64,000 nucleotides of DNA from Phalacrocorax aristotelis (lineage: Eukaryota; Chordata; Aves; Suliformes; Phalacrocoracidae). The stretch spans positions 61,293,733-61,357,732 of the forward strand of contig NC_134276.1 in assembly GCF_949628215.1 (NCBI RefSeq), given 5' to 3'. The position numbers and the translations under genes are program-made. Shown one piece after another: positions 41,901-60,527 of the stretch. The stretch's first letter is position 1, and each line of letters starts with the position of its first letter. The notes under the pieces were generated by a model. It was not told the DNA's origin and made no database searches. It was given only the letters and a program-made list of their open reading frames with translations.

Positions 41901-44900
41901 TACCGAGTGCAGCAAGATGTGAACTGCTGAAAGCACTGGTGCGTGGAGCACACATGCCAAGAGGAGTTCACTAGTTTGCTGAGCTTTGAGCAGAGCTCTG
42001 CAGGATTTAAAGTAGCTGGCAATAGCCATGTAAGCATTCCCCCACCCAAGGTTTATCGAATATAGTCAGGCCATGTCTGAACTGTCCTTTGGGCAGACTG
42101 TGAGCTAGAAGATGGCTCTGAGCAGTACCAGGACTTTTCAAAATTATTCCTGAGGCCATCCATAGCCACATCTGTCAGTTTTCAGACATTTACAGACTCG
42201 TTTCCTTGCTTGCTAACACTTTTAGTGTGCATATGTTGGTAGCAAACTAGATCCTGTTGCATATGTAGATTTATGACGATGTGCAAGTTAAAAGAGGAAA
42301 ATTAGGTGAAGCCAATAATTAGACCTTTCAGTTTAACTTCAGTTCCTAGGCACTACGAAAGCAAATACACACTCTTTGTGTGCACTGAAATCTACTTAGA
42401 AATGAACACTATCCAGAATGGATTTTCTAAGTTTGTCAAACCAAATTGTTTTTCCTCCTACCCCAGTGTAGCAGATTTTGTGAACAGCAGTAGATGTTGA
42501 CTTTACTAAACTTTGCTACTGCTTCTGTCAGACTAGAGATTCGTAATGTAAATTAAGCTTCCAACAGCACATGTGCAAAGCCAGAAAACACTTCTCAGAT
42601 GCGAGTGATATTCTATCGGAACAGAAGAACAAATCAAAGAGGGCTCCACACCCTCCTTTCTGGCACTCACTGTGTTTAGGAATATCCTGGATGACAGAGA
42701 AGATAATGTACTTCTTAAGCATACAGGTAATGTGAGGCTGAGAGGGATTGCTGGAATGCTTTGGAGAATGAGGTTAGACGGCAAACGTCTGCATATATGA
42801 AAGAAATGACCTACAGGAATGATAACTGAGCAAGGTACAACAGACATCTGCAGTGTCTCAGGGTTACTCTGCAGCTGCCCATGCTCTGACGATTTATGGA
42901 TGAACGAAGGGCTTCATTTTCTAATCTGTGTGAATCTCTGTGAGTTAAAGAGAGGTACAATGTAATTTTCTGCATCTTAGAATGAAACAATTTATTAATG
43001 GAAGTGAAAATGGCCTAGGAGCTTGCAACAAGATGCAAAATGCACCAGGTTCCCATATTTAGGGGCTGTAACATGCTGGTTGTAATTATAAATAGCGATA
43101 ATCTCCAGATAAGTAACTCACTTGGATGGCTGCTGATATGACCGCAGAGGGTATGAGTTTTTTGGACTGAGAGTTAAATGTGAAAGAGTTTCACATCTTA
43201 ACACAATGTTCACAATAAAGGTAATCCCAGCAGCAGCAATAACGTTCTTTACCATCCCTAACCACGCTAATCTTCTGAAGAAGCAAAAGACAGAAACAGA
43301 GTGAAACTTCAGAGTGAAAACATACATGGAATTGAGGTCAGCACTCAAAGATTGCACAAACATGCCAAAACTATTAATTCTTCCCTTGCAGCAGTGGAGC
43401 AGAAACGTTTGTTCCACTGGCTCCTGGCCATGTCAGTTCACCATCAGCCAAGGGGAGAGAATGGCCAGAGCCACGTCCCGCCAGCAGTCCCCCGTGCAGT
43501 CCGAGCACAGGAACGAATTCTAACAGCTGCCACTGGAAAACAAAGTGGTTGCATTTATCAAGAAGAATGAGGGAATACAAAATCCCTAACAAAGACTCTG
43601 AGAAATGTATAGCATCCAAAAGTGGCCATCCAGAAGCATGCGTCATGATGACACCTTCCTTAGTTAAAGTAAACACCTTCCATTTAGCACCACAATTACA
43701 ACACCAGAGATGTTTCCAAAGAGCCTCATGCAGTTTGAAAGGGAAAGTTTTTATGCATTGCACATTTACTACCTGACGTTATCCGTGCTCACAGAGTTTG
43801 TGACCAATATAATGCTACAAAAGACACCAGTCCTCTGTATATGTCATAGTTTCATAGAAGTCACTATCTAACAAATAGCCATTACGGTAAGTGTATTACT
43901 GATACGTTACAGTATGAATAGGATGGACACAACGAGAAAGCTGAGATCACAGGAAAAACTAGAATAATAAAACAATGTTATTGTTATCAATGTCAAATAA
44001 ACAAATAGCCTAATAAATGCAGGGGGTGGATTAGATGACCGCTAAAGGTCCCTTCCAACCTAAACCATTCTATGATTCTATGATTCCAAATGCATCTTAT
44101 CAGCCTGAATTACAGAATTACCACTAATAGAAATGTTTTCAGTTTGCTTTGGGTAATTCACCTTCTGACCAGCCTAAGGTCCCAAGGGATGTTACAGCCA
44201 AGACAGTTTCTGACCTCGCTGGGTGGTGACATCCACACCTGCAGAATGTGAGCACCTGGCTTGCTCTTTCACCCTTCCTGGAGAAAGTCATCCAATGCAA
44301 ACAGCCGAGGTCTCCGGCTTGTCATAAAGACATGGGGATTTACACCTGCCACCCTAAAATCCTGCATTTTTCTGCACATTATAGTGGTTTCTGCTTATCA
44401 CCTGCCCAACACTTCCTACATCACAGAGGAGCTCAAAATCTTTTCAGACCCTCAAGAAGTATGATGCAATAGTTAAAATCAGTCAGCGTTATGGATATCA
44501 CTACTTTTTAACTCAGGAAACTATACTGGCTAATCAAACAAGTTTGCTGATCACTTTTCAGAAAATCAGTTAAGGTGCTTTTGATACCTCTGCCCACAGC
44601 ATGTGCATGGTTGCTGTGCATCTACATCCTCAGGAAGAGAAAAAATAAAGGATCTTGGACAAAGCCAAGGTTCTAATTTAGAGTAAGAGTTGAACTTTTT
44701 AAATAAGTATGTATGTCTCCAGCCTAAACCAACAACAAATTCCTTTGATGGTCTTTTATTAAGAAGTTTGAGAAAAAAAAAAAAGGTCTGCTTCTGATTT
44801 CTGATTCCCACATGCCCTTCAGCCTTTAGTTATTTCACACTGAAACTTATGAAAAAAGATGTATTATTTTATACTTTTATAATTATTTTAATACATTTTT

Positions 44901-46844
44901 TGAAAGAAATCTGTTCCAACATGAGATTAGTGGGAAAGGTTGTCTCTGTTGTTCCTATTGGGTGCAAATCTAAGTCTCTGGTATGAAAAGCTGTATTTAT
45001 AATCCAAGGAAAAGAACAGGGATTGTCTGATGTGCTACCAAAAGTTGGCAGGTCCCAAGTTTAGAGTGGGGATAATGTCATTCTTTGATAAACTGCCACT
45101 GTTTCTTCAAACGCAGCTGTCTTTGGCATATCAAATCTGTCAGAGGTACTTACAGCAGTGTATAGATTATCATAATAGACAACATATATTCTCATTGAGA
45201 CATGTCAAATCACATGCCTTTCATAATTTTCATATTTCGTGACAAATTTAGATTATTATGCACCATATATTGTTTTCAGAATAAATTTCTATTTCCAGGA
45301 GTGATGCAAGGTTAAAGTTATAAAATGATGCCACACATCTAAGGAACCATGTTTTCTTAGATGTTTAATTAAAATCATTAATTCAGAAGTTCTGCATAAT
45401 TGGTATTTTCAAAGGTGGGAGCTTAGACTCTTAATTCATATTTAAGCATGTAAAGAAATGCATTATGATTTTCAATGACTGCTGGCAGTGAATACTTCTG
45501 GATTTCAGAAGAGTTACTCGGCACACTTGAGAATCAACCTGAATCTACATAAATATTCCCCTAAAACCACAGAAAACTAATTTTGAGTAGCTAGATATGA
45601 GAGTTGCCTTGCATTGCAAAATTAAAAAACAGTTCCTTCACATTTAAATAAACAGATTTCATTACATATGCAGAAATTCATAAAAACAGAATTTATGCAC
45701 TATAAAATACATACCCATGAGTTGGAATCTAATACATATATTTTTCTCTCTAAAGTTCCTAGTCTTTGACATATTAGCAATACTTGGGCCACTATAAAGG
45801 ACCCTTATTTTCCAGAAGGAAAGCTATTGCAGAAAAAGCGTGGCCAAAATAGACTGGTCCAGCCCTATTTCCATGGACCACCGGATTAAAGAACAGTCTC
45901 TCCTTCCCCCGCACATTCACAGGCTCATCTGCATTGCTCAGGACTCTCCCGGGTATTAGCTCGCCTACCTTGAACACTGTGCTTATGCAGAGAAGAGTTT
46001 TACGTACTGAAAGGAGATTGGGGCTAAAAAAAATGAACAGAGAAAATAGGAAGTAAACTGGTAGCAACCTGCTGTACGCAGAAAGCATAAGAAAATAGTT
46101 TTCCAGTGGCAAGGGGTTACACATGGAGAGATTTAATAGGCTACACGTTCCACATGGCCTGCCCTGGAAAGAGCATATGAATAACCAAAATCAGGAGAAA
46201 TACAGCAGGGAGACTGAAGAGGGAGGAAAACTAAAAAAAAAAAGAGAGAATGCATGCAAAAATCAGACCAAGAAAGAACAAAAACAACACCAAAAATATA
46301 AACTATACCAGAACACAGAAGCATCCATTAAGTACAGGTAAGAAAGCAACGAAGAAGAATAAACTAGAAGCATATTATGAACTTTTCCTTAACTCTCTTC
46401 TTTCTTGCATAATCTTGTTCTGAATTGAGGTTGAGGGTGTAACTGCTTCAGGATAACAAATATCAGTCCCCTTTTGCCAAGTATCTCATTTATAAAGGCT
46501 TAACTGGTATTAAGTATTGATCAGAATAGTGCAATCTCCACCCAAGACAAATTAATCTGGCATTACTCTGAAGCATTTACTTCCCCCTAATCTGCTGGAC
46601 TCCCCAAATGTGAGCTATGGCTCAAGAAGCCACCGTGTCAACATTACCAGTGACCTGAAACACCTACAACTCATGCAGGCTGTGCTGGTGGATTTCACTC
46701 AGCTTTATGCTTCCACATCTCGCTTTACCTTGCCATTTTTTAGGCAAGGTAGAAATTTAGACAAATCAAATCAAGCTTCCCATCTTTTTCAGCTTGATTA
46801 GAGCTAAACTTCTCCACTTCTGTCCTTAACACTTATATCTGCTT
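38951..46844. other. Gene-free AT-rich intergenic sequence
   Basis: No recognisable exon or RNA gene on either strand. Contents are a short CR1 3' end (44018-44092) and A-rich patches (about 39957-39985). A possible very degraded CR1-like end (ggactagatgacatgcctgg) near 39367-39410 is too short to call. Confidence 0.5.
44018..44092 (+). repeat. CR1 LINE 3'-terminal fragment
   Basis: The tract gcagggggtggattagatga, ggtcccttccaacctaaacc and the terminal repeats attctatgattctatgatt form the last ~70 bp of a CR1 element. It keeps two clear copies of the ATTCTATG terminal unit, so the 3' end is well preserved despite severe 5' truncation. Confidence 0.9.
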
Positions 46845-47690
46845 GAGGGTAGGAAGGCTCTGCAGAGGGACCCGGACAGGCTGAATCAATAGGCTGAGGT
46901 CAGTTGTGTGAGGTTCAACAAGGCCAAATGCCGGGTCCTGCACTTGGGTCACAACAACCCCATGCAATGCTACAGGCTTGGGAAGGGTGGCTGGAGAGAT
47001 GCCCAGTGGAGAGGACCTGGGGGTGTTGGTCGTCAGCCAGCTGATCATGAGCCAGCAGCGTGCCCAGGCGGCCAAGAAGGCCAATGGCATCCTGGCTTGT
47101 ATCAGGAATAGTGTGGCCAGCAGGAGCAGGGCAGTGATCGTGCCCCTGTACTCGGTGATGGTGAGGCCGCACCTCGAGTGCTGTGTTCAGTTTTGGGCTC
47201 CTCACTACAAGAAGGACATCGAGGTGCTGGAGCGTGTCCAGAGAAGGGCAATGAAGCTGGGGAACGGTCTGGAGAGCAGGTCTTATACGGAATGGCTGAT
47301 GGAGCTGGGGTTGTTTAGTATGGAGAAGAGGAGGCTGAGGGGAGACCTTATCGCTCTCTGCAGCTACCAGTCAGGAGGTTGTAGTGAGGTGGGTTTTGGT
47401 CTCCTCTCCCAAGTCACTAGTGATAGGACAACAGGAAACGGCCTCAAGCTGTGTCAGTGGAGGTTTAGATTGGATATTAGGAAAAAATTCTTTACTGCAA
47501 GAGTGGTCAGGCATTGGAAGAGTCTGCCCAGAGAGGTGGTGGAGTCACCATCGCTGGAAGTGTTAAAAAGATGTGTAGACATGGCACTTTGGGTTATGGT
47601 TTAGGAGGCATGGCGGGGTTGGTTTGATGACTTGATGATCTTAGAGGTGGTTTACAACCTTAATGATTCCATGATTTTATGGTAATAAGG
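46845..47690 (+). repeat. CR1 LINE, longest copy in the window (~845 bp)
   Basis: It starts near gggtaggaaggctctgcaga and ends at ccttaatgattccatgattt. The ORF2 part is open for 208 codons (46978-47604): [93 protein letters not shown]. It has a single ttctcccaag-like unit (tcccaagtcact), unlike the doubled unit in the copies at 7553 and 38432. It is a 5'-truncated LINE and not a host gene. Confidence 0.95.
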
Positions 47691-48489
47691 CCTGGGCTGG
47701 GAAAGTGCCTATGAGGCAGTCAGTCCTCAGGTGGCAGGGGTGGTGACTGAGACAGCGGGTACGTCTGAGCTGCCCTGCCAGGCTCGCTTCTCAGAGGGCC
47801 GCAATATTTGGATCCCAGCATTTGAGAACATGCAGCTGGCAGAGTGATGGCAAGACGCTCGGAGCACAAGCCAGAGTGCGCTTATTTTCCAGCAGGTAAA
47901 CACATGAAAACCAAAGTTACACTTGGTGGTGGCATCTTCAGTCTGCTAAATGATAGGGCATCCTAATTTGTGTGAGTTTTATGCACTGATAAACAAAGAA
48001 AATGTGATGTCTGGGTAAATACCTCGCCACAGAGGATGTTAGAAATTTTTTTTTATGTATCTGTGAAATACCCAATATATAAATACTGCAAGTGTTGTTG
48101 CAGAATATTGGTGCTGCCCTCCATCACTTTAAGGCTGTGTTTTGAGCAGACTAGTTTCTTTCATTGTACAATAAAGTACAGCCTGGGGGACGGCTGTGTG
48201 TTGACACTGCTCCGGTCGCCCAGCTCACGGTAAGGGTCACACCTGCACTCCTGGAAGCCAGTAAGAACCTGCTTTTCCAAGCAATTTCTAAGCAACTGTC
48301 TTTATTTCTTCTGAAATAAAGTCTGTGTTTTCCACTCATGGACGAATAAAATCTATTTAGGGGGAGCGGTGTGACCTCCCCCAGCAGCACAGCTCAGACG
48401 CGATTAATTCAGCGGCTAAACAGCCACTGTGTTTTAAATTCCCTGTCTAGCCGCTACGATTGTTAAGACGTTTGTTCTTGGCAGACCGG
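47691..48489. other. Spacer between CR1 and TEX30 CpG island
   Basis: No gene or repeat recognised. AATAAA hexamers occur at 48170-48350, but no transcript ending here can be supported. Confidence 0.45.
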
Positions 48490-48736
48490 CAGCTTTTACA
48501 CACACCGTTACCGGCGCCGGCCGCCGCCCCTCCCCGGCGCCATTACCTCTCCCCACGGCCCCCGCGCGGCCCGGCCAACTAACCCCGCCCTTCGCCCGCC
48601 GGGGCGGGGCCTCGCACACCTCTGGGCCAATCAAGCACAGCGGCCGCCCGCCCTCCCGGTGAAGCTCCGCCCAGCGGCGGGGCGGCAGTGGAGGGGAGGG
48701 CTGTCATTTGGGTGGCGTCACGGGTGCGGGAGCGGG

Positions 48737-54602
<5,866 letters not shown>

Positions 54603-54720
54603 TCTGCAGTGTATAAGCAGTATTTTCATTTAGCTTTTCCTAAATGCAGGAAATCAGTTTGTTATTTCTGAGAGACATATTTTAGAACAGTTATTTTTCA
54701 GAGGTCTCTGTGTAAATGCA

Positions 54721-54745
54721 AATAAAACATTTTTGTGTGAATAAA
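54721..54745 (+). terminator. TEX30: TEX30 poly(A) signals (two AATAAA)
   Basis: Two AATAAA hexamers at 54721-54726 and 54740-54745, about 120-140 bases after the TGA. They give a short 3' UTR of roughly 160 nt. Use of one or both is inferred. Confidence 0.8.
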
Positions 54746-54769
54746 AAAATATGCAAAACATTAAAGAAC

Positions 54770-56660
54770 TTTTTAAAGGACAGCAAATTTACCAAATATT
54801 TAATACCATGGAGGGATGGGGGAGAGAATCAGAAGGCTGAAAGTGAGAAAACTCGTGGGTTGAGATGAAGAGAGTTTTCTGTGTTTCTATGCAAGTAAGT
54901 GGATATAACACTTAGTGCTCTGCATTAACGAGTAAACGCTTTTGCCTGTTACTTTAAGTCATGTACTGGAAAGAATCTACTTTGGCAGCAAATTTTTAGA
55001 TGCATTTCGTGTCCTAGTATATTACTGATTCTATACTGGTTGGAAATTAAACCCTGCTGATCTGTAGAATTCTGCGAGCGCACCCCGAGGCAGGGCAGCA
55101 TGGGTTGTGCTGCTCTGCCTTGGTGCTGTATCCTGGCACGCTGGCGTGGCAGAGGCATCTCTTGTCATTTACAACATCGCTCTCCTAAAGATCCCTGTGT
55201 AGGGAGGAGGAGGAGGTAAGGCAGGCACAGTTGTGCACAAGAAGCAAAGAACATGGGTGAGTTTTGAAAAGTCACCCTCCAGTAACTTCTGTTGTGTGAA
55301 GGACTGATCACAGAGGTCCTTGGGAGAGATGGGCAGGGAAGAGTATTCGATCTGATAAAAGACAAATTATGTTTATACTGGTGGAGGAACTCATGGGCTG
55401 TGAGTAACCCGTTGGAATAACCAAAGGTTATAGCAGTATATTACTTGCTTTCAGCCAAGTCATCAGCGGTATCAGCTGAATGATGACCCTGAGATGAAAC
55501 GGCTGGTTGGTCCTGAGAAAAGCATCTTGGTTTTGTCTCCCAAGATGGTGGGCTTGCCTCTGCTGCCAAGAGTCGCCCAAAGCCTGCCCCAGTCATTCTG
55601 CGTCTTACGGCTTGCAGCTGCAGTGTGGCAGGTGAACGTGAACAGGCAGCTTTAGCCTGGAGGCTGTTCCTGGGAGGAGCTGTTGAGACAGTGCAGCGCT
55701 GCTTAAACATAGGCTGAGTCAGCCCTGGTGAGCCGAGAGGATTTCTGTGATGTGCTTAGATCGGATAGCTGTATTTTGGCGCTGTCTTGTATAAAAGATC
55801 TACTTAAGACTCTAGGTTAGCATAATTAAATTATAACATATATTGTTTACCACATGATCAAACAAAGTGTTCCTTAGGCTTGCTTTTAATACAGTAAAAA
55901 GAATTGGCAGATGAAAGTTAAAAATCAAATACAATGTTCTTCTGCCATTTCTCACAAGATGCCTCAGGAATGCTGATCTCCCAGCAGTAATGTTGTTCGA
56001 TATGCATAGCACCCATCCAAGTGTTTGCAAACAAAAGAACCACGTGGTCTTTTAATTGGCTGCGTTACAGAGAAAAACCCTCACTTTGGACTGGAAACAT
56101 ATGCGCTAACTTTAGAATTCAGTTAATTTAAACTTGACTTTAAATCCACCTATGGATCATTTTCAGATGATATTGATGTGCTCAGAAAGTAACAGTTGAA
56201 TTACTTAGTATCAGTGGAAAGCAAGTATTTTAAAAATAGACTGTCTAAACAATGATCGGTTTAGTTTCAGTAGTCGCTGCTGAGTGCTACCCGATTCTTT
56301 TCGTATTGCCAAAGAGACTGAATTTCACAGACAGAGCATCTGTGAGAAATCATATGGAACTTAAAACTTTTCTCTAATATTCCTTTAGTGTCCAATACCA
56401 CTGTGTTTTTCCTTCAGGTTAAAACCTGATAATAGCAGGATAAAAGGATAAACCCCAATGAAAAAATAGGACAGAGGGTAAACCCTGTGTCATCACCGTC
56501 TCTGAGAATACTGCATCTCTCAGAAGGAACAAAGTCATGGTCTGAAAAAGACGACAGTTCTTACCTGCCCTTTTTTGCAGAACACACTTGCGAATAGACT
56601 CGGTATAACAAGCATGCGTAAGAAGTGCCTGCATATCCAGGCTATCTCAGGACAGTAACA
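54770..56660. other. TEX30-POGLUT2 convergent intergenic spacer
   Basis: About 1.9 kb between two converging 3' ends. No exon, RNA gene or interspersed repeat recognised. The frame at 55441-55710 (-) is not conserved as far as I can tell. Confidence 0.55.
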
Positions 56661-56682
56661 CATGGCTGATACAAACGTGTTT

Positions 56683-56688
56683 TTTATT
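56683..56688 (-). terminator. POGLUT2: POGLUT2 poly(A) signal AATAAA
   Basis: Plus-strand tttatt at 56683-56688 reads AATAAA on the minus strand, about 230 bases after the POGLUT2 stop codon. It is the first canonical signal seen. The implied 3' UTR is about 56665-56914. Confidence 0.75.
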
Positions 56689-56914
56689 TAAAAAAAAAAC
56701 AACTATAAAAATGTATTTGGACAAGGCTCTGCAACCACTGCCTGATAAAAAGGAAACGGGGTCCTCAGTTTTCTTCCATATGTAGATCATGATACAGTAA
56801 ACTTCATAATATCCGTTGACATCCATTGGCATTCTGATCCAAATATTTCTTCTTTCCTAAAGAAGGTGCTCTGAACATAGGTAAATATTCAGAAAATTAT
56901 TTCCTTTCTTTCTG

Positions 56915-56932
56915 TCAGAGTTCATCTTTGGC
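56915..56932 (-). other. POGLUT2: POGLUT2 terminal micro-exon encoding A-KDEL-stop
   Basis: After the acceptor gactacag (plus-strand ct at 56933-56934) the exon reads GCC AAA GAT GAA CTC TGA. It joins in frame to AAG at 57150-57152, giving ...HRRK-AKDEL. The human tail is KKTKDEL as I remember it. If this exon is skipped the ER retrieval signal is lost. Confidence 0.88.
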
Positions 56933-59900
56933 CTGTAGTCAAGACAGAAGAAACATCTTTTCAGTGAATTGGAAGCTCGATTTTTAACTGTCTAGTCCTG
57001 CAAGCACACTAAGAAACGTCTCCAAGTTTGATAGGTGCTGTCGGTCTGGTAACTGATACCAGGGGCTACTGCGCAACGGCCGTTCCACCTTGGTTGCACG
57101 TGAACTGAAGACACCCAGCACCTTCCATGTAACAGCGCAGGTACCGTACCTTTCTTCTGTGGCAAGTACACGGAAAAAGGTCATCATCGGGCTGCTGCAC
57201 TTTCTCCATCCCATCTCTGATTTTTGGCTCACTCACTTGCAAGCTGGCATATTCCTAGTTTTAAAAAAGGAAGGTATTGTTAATTTGTAAACTTGTTAGA
57301 TGGTACGTCTGGTGGTAAATACTGCACCGACTCAGCTGAGTAATTCTCCAAGAACTCTGGGGCTACGCAGTCGGTTACTCCGTACTGGGTCACTGATGAC
57401 AGGGTAAGCAGATACTTAACTGCAGACAGGAGCCCCGCCGGGTGCCCCACTGGCGTCTCGCTATGCCGGTGCTAATGCACAGATATTTGCAGCTGTGGTT
57501 CACAGGGTGTGCGTCTGACGTGGAATTCTTTGATCATTGTGGGCAACATATTCTTGCAGATTAGATCAAGATTTATGGGATCCGACTGCTTCTCTCAAAC
57601 CACCAGCGTAGCCTTAGGGGGTTTCACAGGGAAGAACTGCATGCAGTGTTTGTAAACCAACTGAGGTTCTTAATTGCTGCTGCTTGCTTTGCGGCTTCGT
57701 GTACTGGACTGGCCGATCGCCAGCAGCTCCGGGACCCTGAATTCTTTCTGTGGGATTTCTATTTTTGTGGTAGTAGCTGTTAAAAATATACTAACCTGGA
57801 AAAGTTTGAAATAATAACAAAAAATGTGATCTCCCATGAGATTGCTTCTTGCAAATTCTTGTCCAGATTTTGCAATGTTTTTTGCCTGTCAAGGAAAACG
57901 AAAGGGTTTTTTAAAAAAAATTCTCAAAAAATAGTAGTAATTTCAGTATTGATTCTGGGGTTAAGTATAGTGTTGACAGTCTAGGATAATGTATCTATTT
58001 TTATTTAAGCATTCTTAATTTTAAAAGTAAGGTATTCTTACGAAAATACTCTTAATTTTTCCGAAGTTCAATTAAATTTCATATTAAGGGCAGCATTATG
58101 TATTTTTAAAAAAAGTGTTGTTCTTATCTGTAGAGTTGATGACAATAATTTTCAAGTCCTTCTGGCAGATTTTTTTTTTTGTTTTAAAGAAATGCACTTT
58201 TTGCTCTATTTCGTCTAGAAACATCGCTGAGTACTTCTAAACATATATTTACCTCTTCATCATGCTCTTTTGCCCACTGTATTTTTTCTAGTAGATCACT
58301 CAGGTCACTTTTAAATGGAATATAATGTTTCCACGGCTGCAGCTCGTTGTAAAAATGCTCATAGTAGATGGAGTCTTGCTTCAGCACCACGCTGTTTCCT
58401 GCTAGTAGATAAGGCAATCTGTATGCTGCCACTGTGCCATCAATATTAATTTGATATTTATACTGGAAAGAAAATGACCGTAAGTTATTAACAAACAGAA
58501 GATCCAAGTAGCTTGGTTAGGTTATATTATTCTGAGGGCACTGGTATTACTGACTTGCTGATATTGAGAAATGTAGGATTGGCTAGGCAAGCATCAATGT
58601 TTAAGTAGCTTTTATTATTTAGTTTGGCATTCATCACAGTGCAGGGTACAGAGAGATGCCCTCTTCATCAGTTAAGTTCTCCGGAAATTCTTAGATGCTC
58701 ATCCTCGGATGCGAGGGTAGTTGTGCCACTTCATCCACTGATTTTCCCGCTATGTTAGTTATGTTAGTAGTCCTGATCGCTGAATCAGGAAAAAGAGATA
58801 AAAAGGAACTTGGAGTTACAAAGATTACACAAGGTTCTACAGAACCTTTAGATGTAAATCAAACATTATTATCCTCAGTGGAAGAGCTACATAGCAGTTA
58901 ATCCCACTGGAGGGATGCCTATTCACGCTTGTTATTGCCGGTGTGCTGAAAAACTAAAAGTCGCTTTATTATCAGTAATATCTACAAAGTTATTTGATAC
59001 GGGGAAACACCAAGAACCTAGTTCTGCGAAAACTGGCTAGTGGCTTACCTTAAAAAAATCAAAAAATGAAATGTGCTTAACAATGGGGCCATAGAGGCTT
59101 TCATCATGTTTAAAAAAAAAAAAGTTTGTGAAAGCAGCATCTATGATCTCTGGGTATTTTCTGCTCAGTTTTACGAGTTCAAGCCTCTCTTTGCGGCTGT
59201 CGCGTCCTCTCCAGAATGCTGTGGTATTCTTTTCTTCCCATGATGGGCCAGTATTTGCTTGAACTGACATCATATCCAGACTGACTCTGGAGGAGAAAGA
59301 AGTGATTTAATAGTGAAGCCTACTGGAAATTTTTTTAAGTGCAATTACTTAAAAGAGTTTACAGTGCCATTAGGCAAATACCAGTGATGAAGGTAAGTCA
59401 TGAGCTCACCTGTACATGTATTGTGTCAGTATTTTTGCAGTGATAAAAATAGATAAGGATTGTCAAATTCACAGGCCTGTGGCAAGACAGCATCAGCTCA
59501 ACGACAGCACGGTGTGTGGAAGGAGTACCTACCTGCCAGTTGTCATGGAAAAAAGTGGCTAAAAGTGGATACGGTTGCCGGGACAGATGAAGGTGATACA
59601 GGGTAATGCAATAGCTGATAATGGTGATGAGGCAGACCTCATAGTCCAAAGCAAGTTTTTTATGTAACTAGCTTAATACAACATATTTCTCTTCCTTTGC
59701 TAAATTAAAGCACAAAAATTGGGGCGGGGCGGGGGGGAAGGCAAGAGGGAGCGTATTTAGGAGAAGTCTCAATACGAAAGACGAGGAACCTGCACTGAAT
59801 GCAGCGAAATGGTGAACAAGTTCAAAGTGGATAACAAAGATCTCTTAGAAGCTGGCTTTGTAGTGTTTCAAGACAGCGATGGAGCAGGTACGAAGGGCAG

Positions 59901-60527
59901 TTATGATCAGTAATCAAAGTGGGAGATGGTAGGCCCTAGGTCGAGAATTCTGGCTACATAGGGCTTTAAAAGGTACAGAAAAAAGATTCTAGGAAACTCA
60001 GGAAAAAAGAGACCCAGCCAGTTGTCAACATGTTCATGGCGGGGAAACAAAGCAAACAAAATACCTACTCCTCAAACATTCCCTCTAAGTGCTGTTTTCA
60101 GTGACTTGACCATGTTTATATGAATTTTGATTTTTTTAAATAAAACAGTGAAGTATTTTAATATATGTCATTTATGTTCTAATACATAACTTGGTTGATG
60201 TTAAGACATTGATTACACGGTTATTGCCTACCTACCAGGTGCCAATGTCTCAATGAAAAATAAAGAGTAAAACGGCTAATATACCGTTAATGCAAGTATC
60301 TTTTTGGAAGATCATTCACTGTGAATTTTGTGAAAATTTTAAGCAATTTCTTACCGTCCCATAGTCTCCAAAACTGAGTCTGTTAAGTCATATGTTGGCA
60401 TGACAATGTCTTTTGACTCACTGGACCCACACCATGAAAAGATAGGGTGCAGGTTCTGCGGGGGCTTCTTTTTCTCCAGAGGCCAGTCCCCCAAGTTAAC
60501 AAAAAATTCTACATCCGGCATTTTCAC
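56915..60527 (-). CDS. POGLUT2: Protein O-glucosyltransferase 2, C-terminal six coding exons (partial gene)
   Basis: Minus-strand exons: 60527-60355, 59286-59049, 58462-58253, 57885-57796, 57254-57150 and 56932-56915. They sum to 834 nt, or 277 residues plus TGA; all splice sites are GT-AG and the frame is continuous. The encoded part runs from [20 protein letters not shown] through [111 protein letters not shown] and [12 protein letters not shown] to AKDEL. This is most of the CAP10/KDELC glucosyltransferase domain. POGLUT2 (KDELC1) adds O-glucose to EGF repeats of Notch and to fibrillins in the ER. The C-terminal KDEL retrieval signal is kept, encoded by a separate 18-nt exon. The N-terminal filamin-like domain and signal peptide lie beyond the right edge. 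Confidence 0.95.
59721..59737 (+). other. G-quadruplex-like motif in POGLUT2 intron
   Basis: G runs of 4, 4 and 7 with single C spacers fit a short-loop G4 if the last run counts as two. It lies in the intron between exons 60355-60527 and 59049-59286, on the strand opposite to the transcript. Confidence 0.6.

Noticed and set aside
46978-47604. 208-codon frame as a host gene
   Set aside because: It is the C-terminal part of CR1 ORF2, with the VRPHLE..VQFW and LERVQRRA motifs.
13000-48000. A METTL21E paralogue next to METTL21C
   Set aside because: No second EIGAGTG or DVVY exon was found on either strand by eye; the single methyltransferase gene matches METTL21C.
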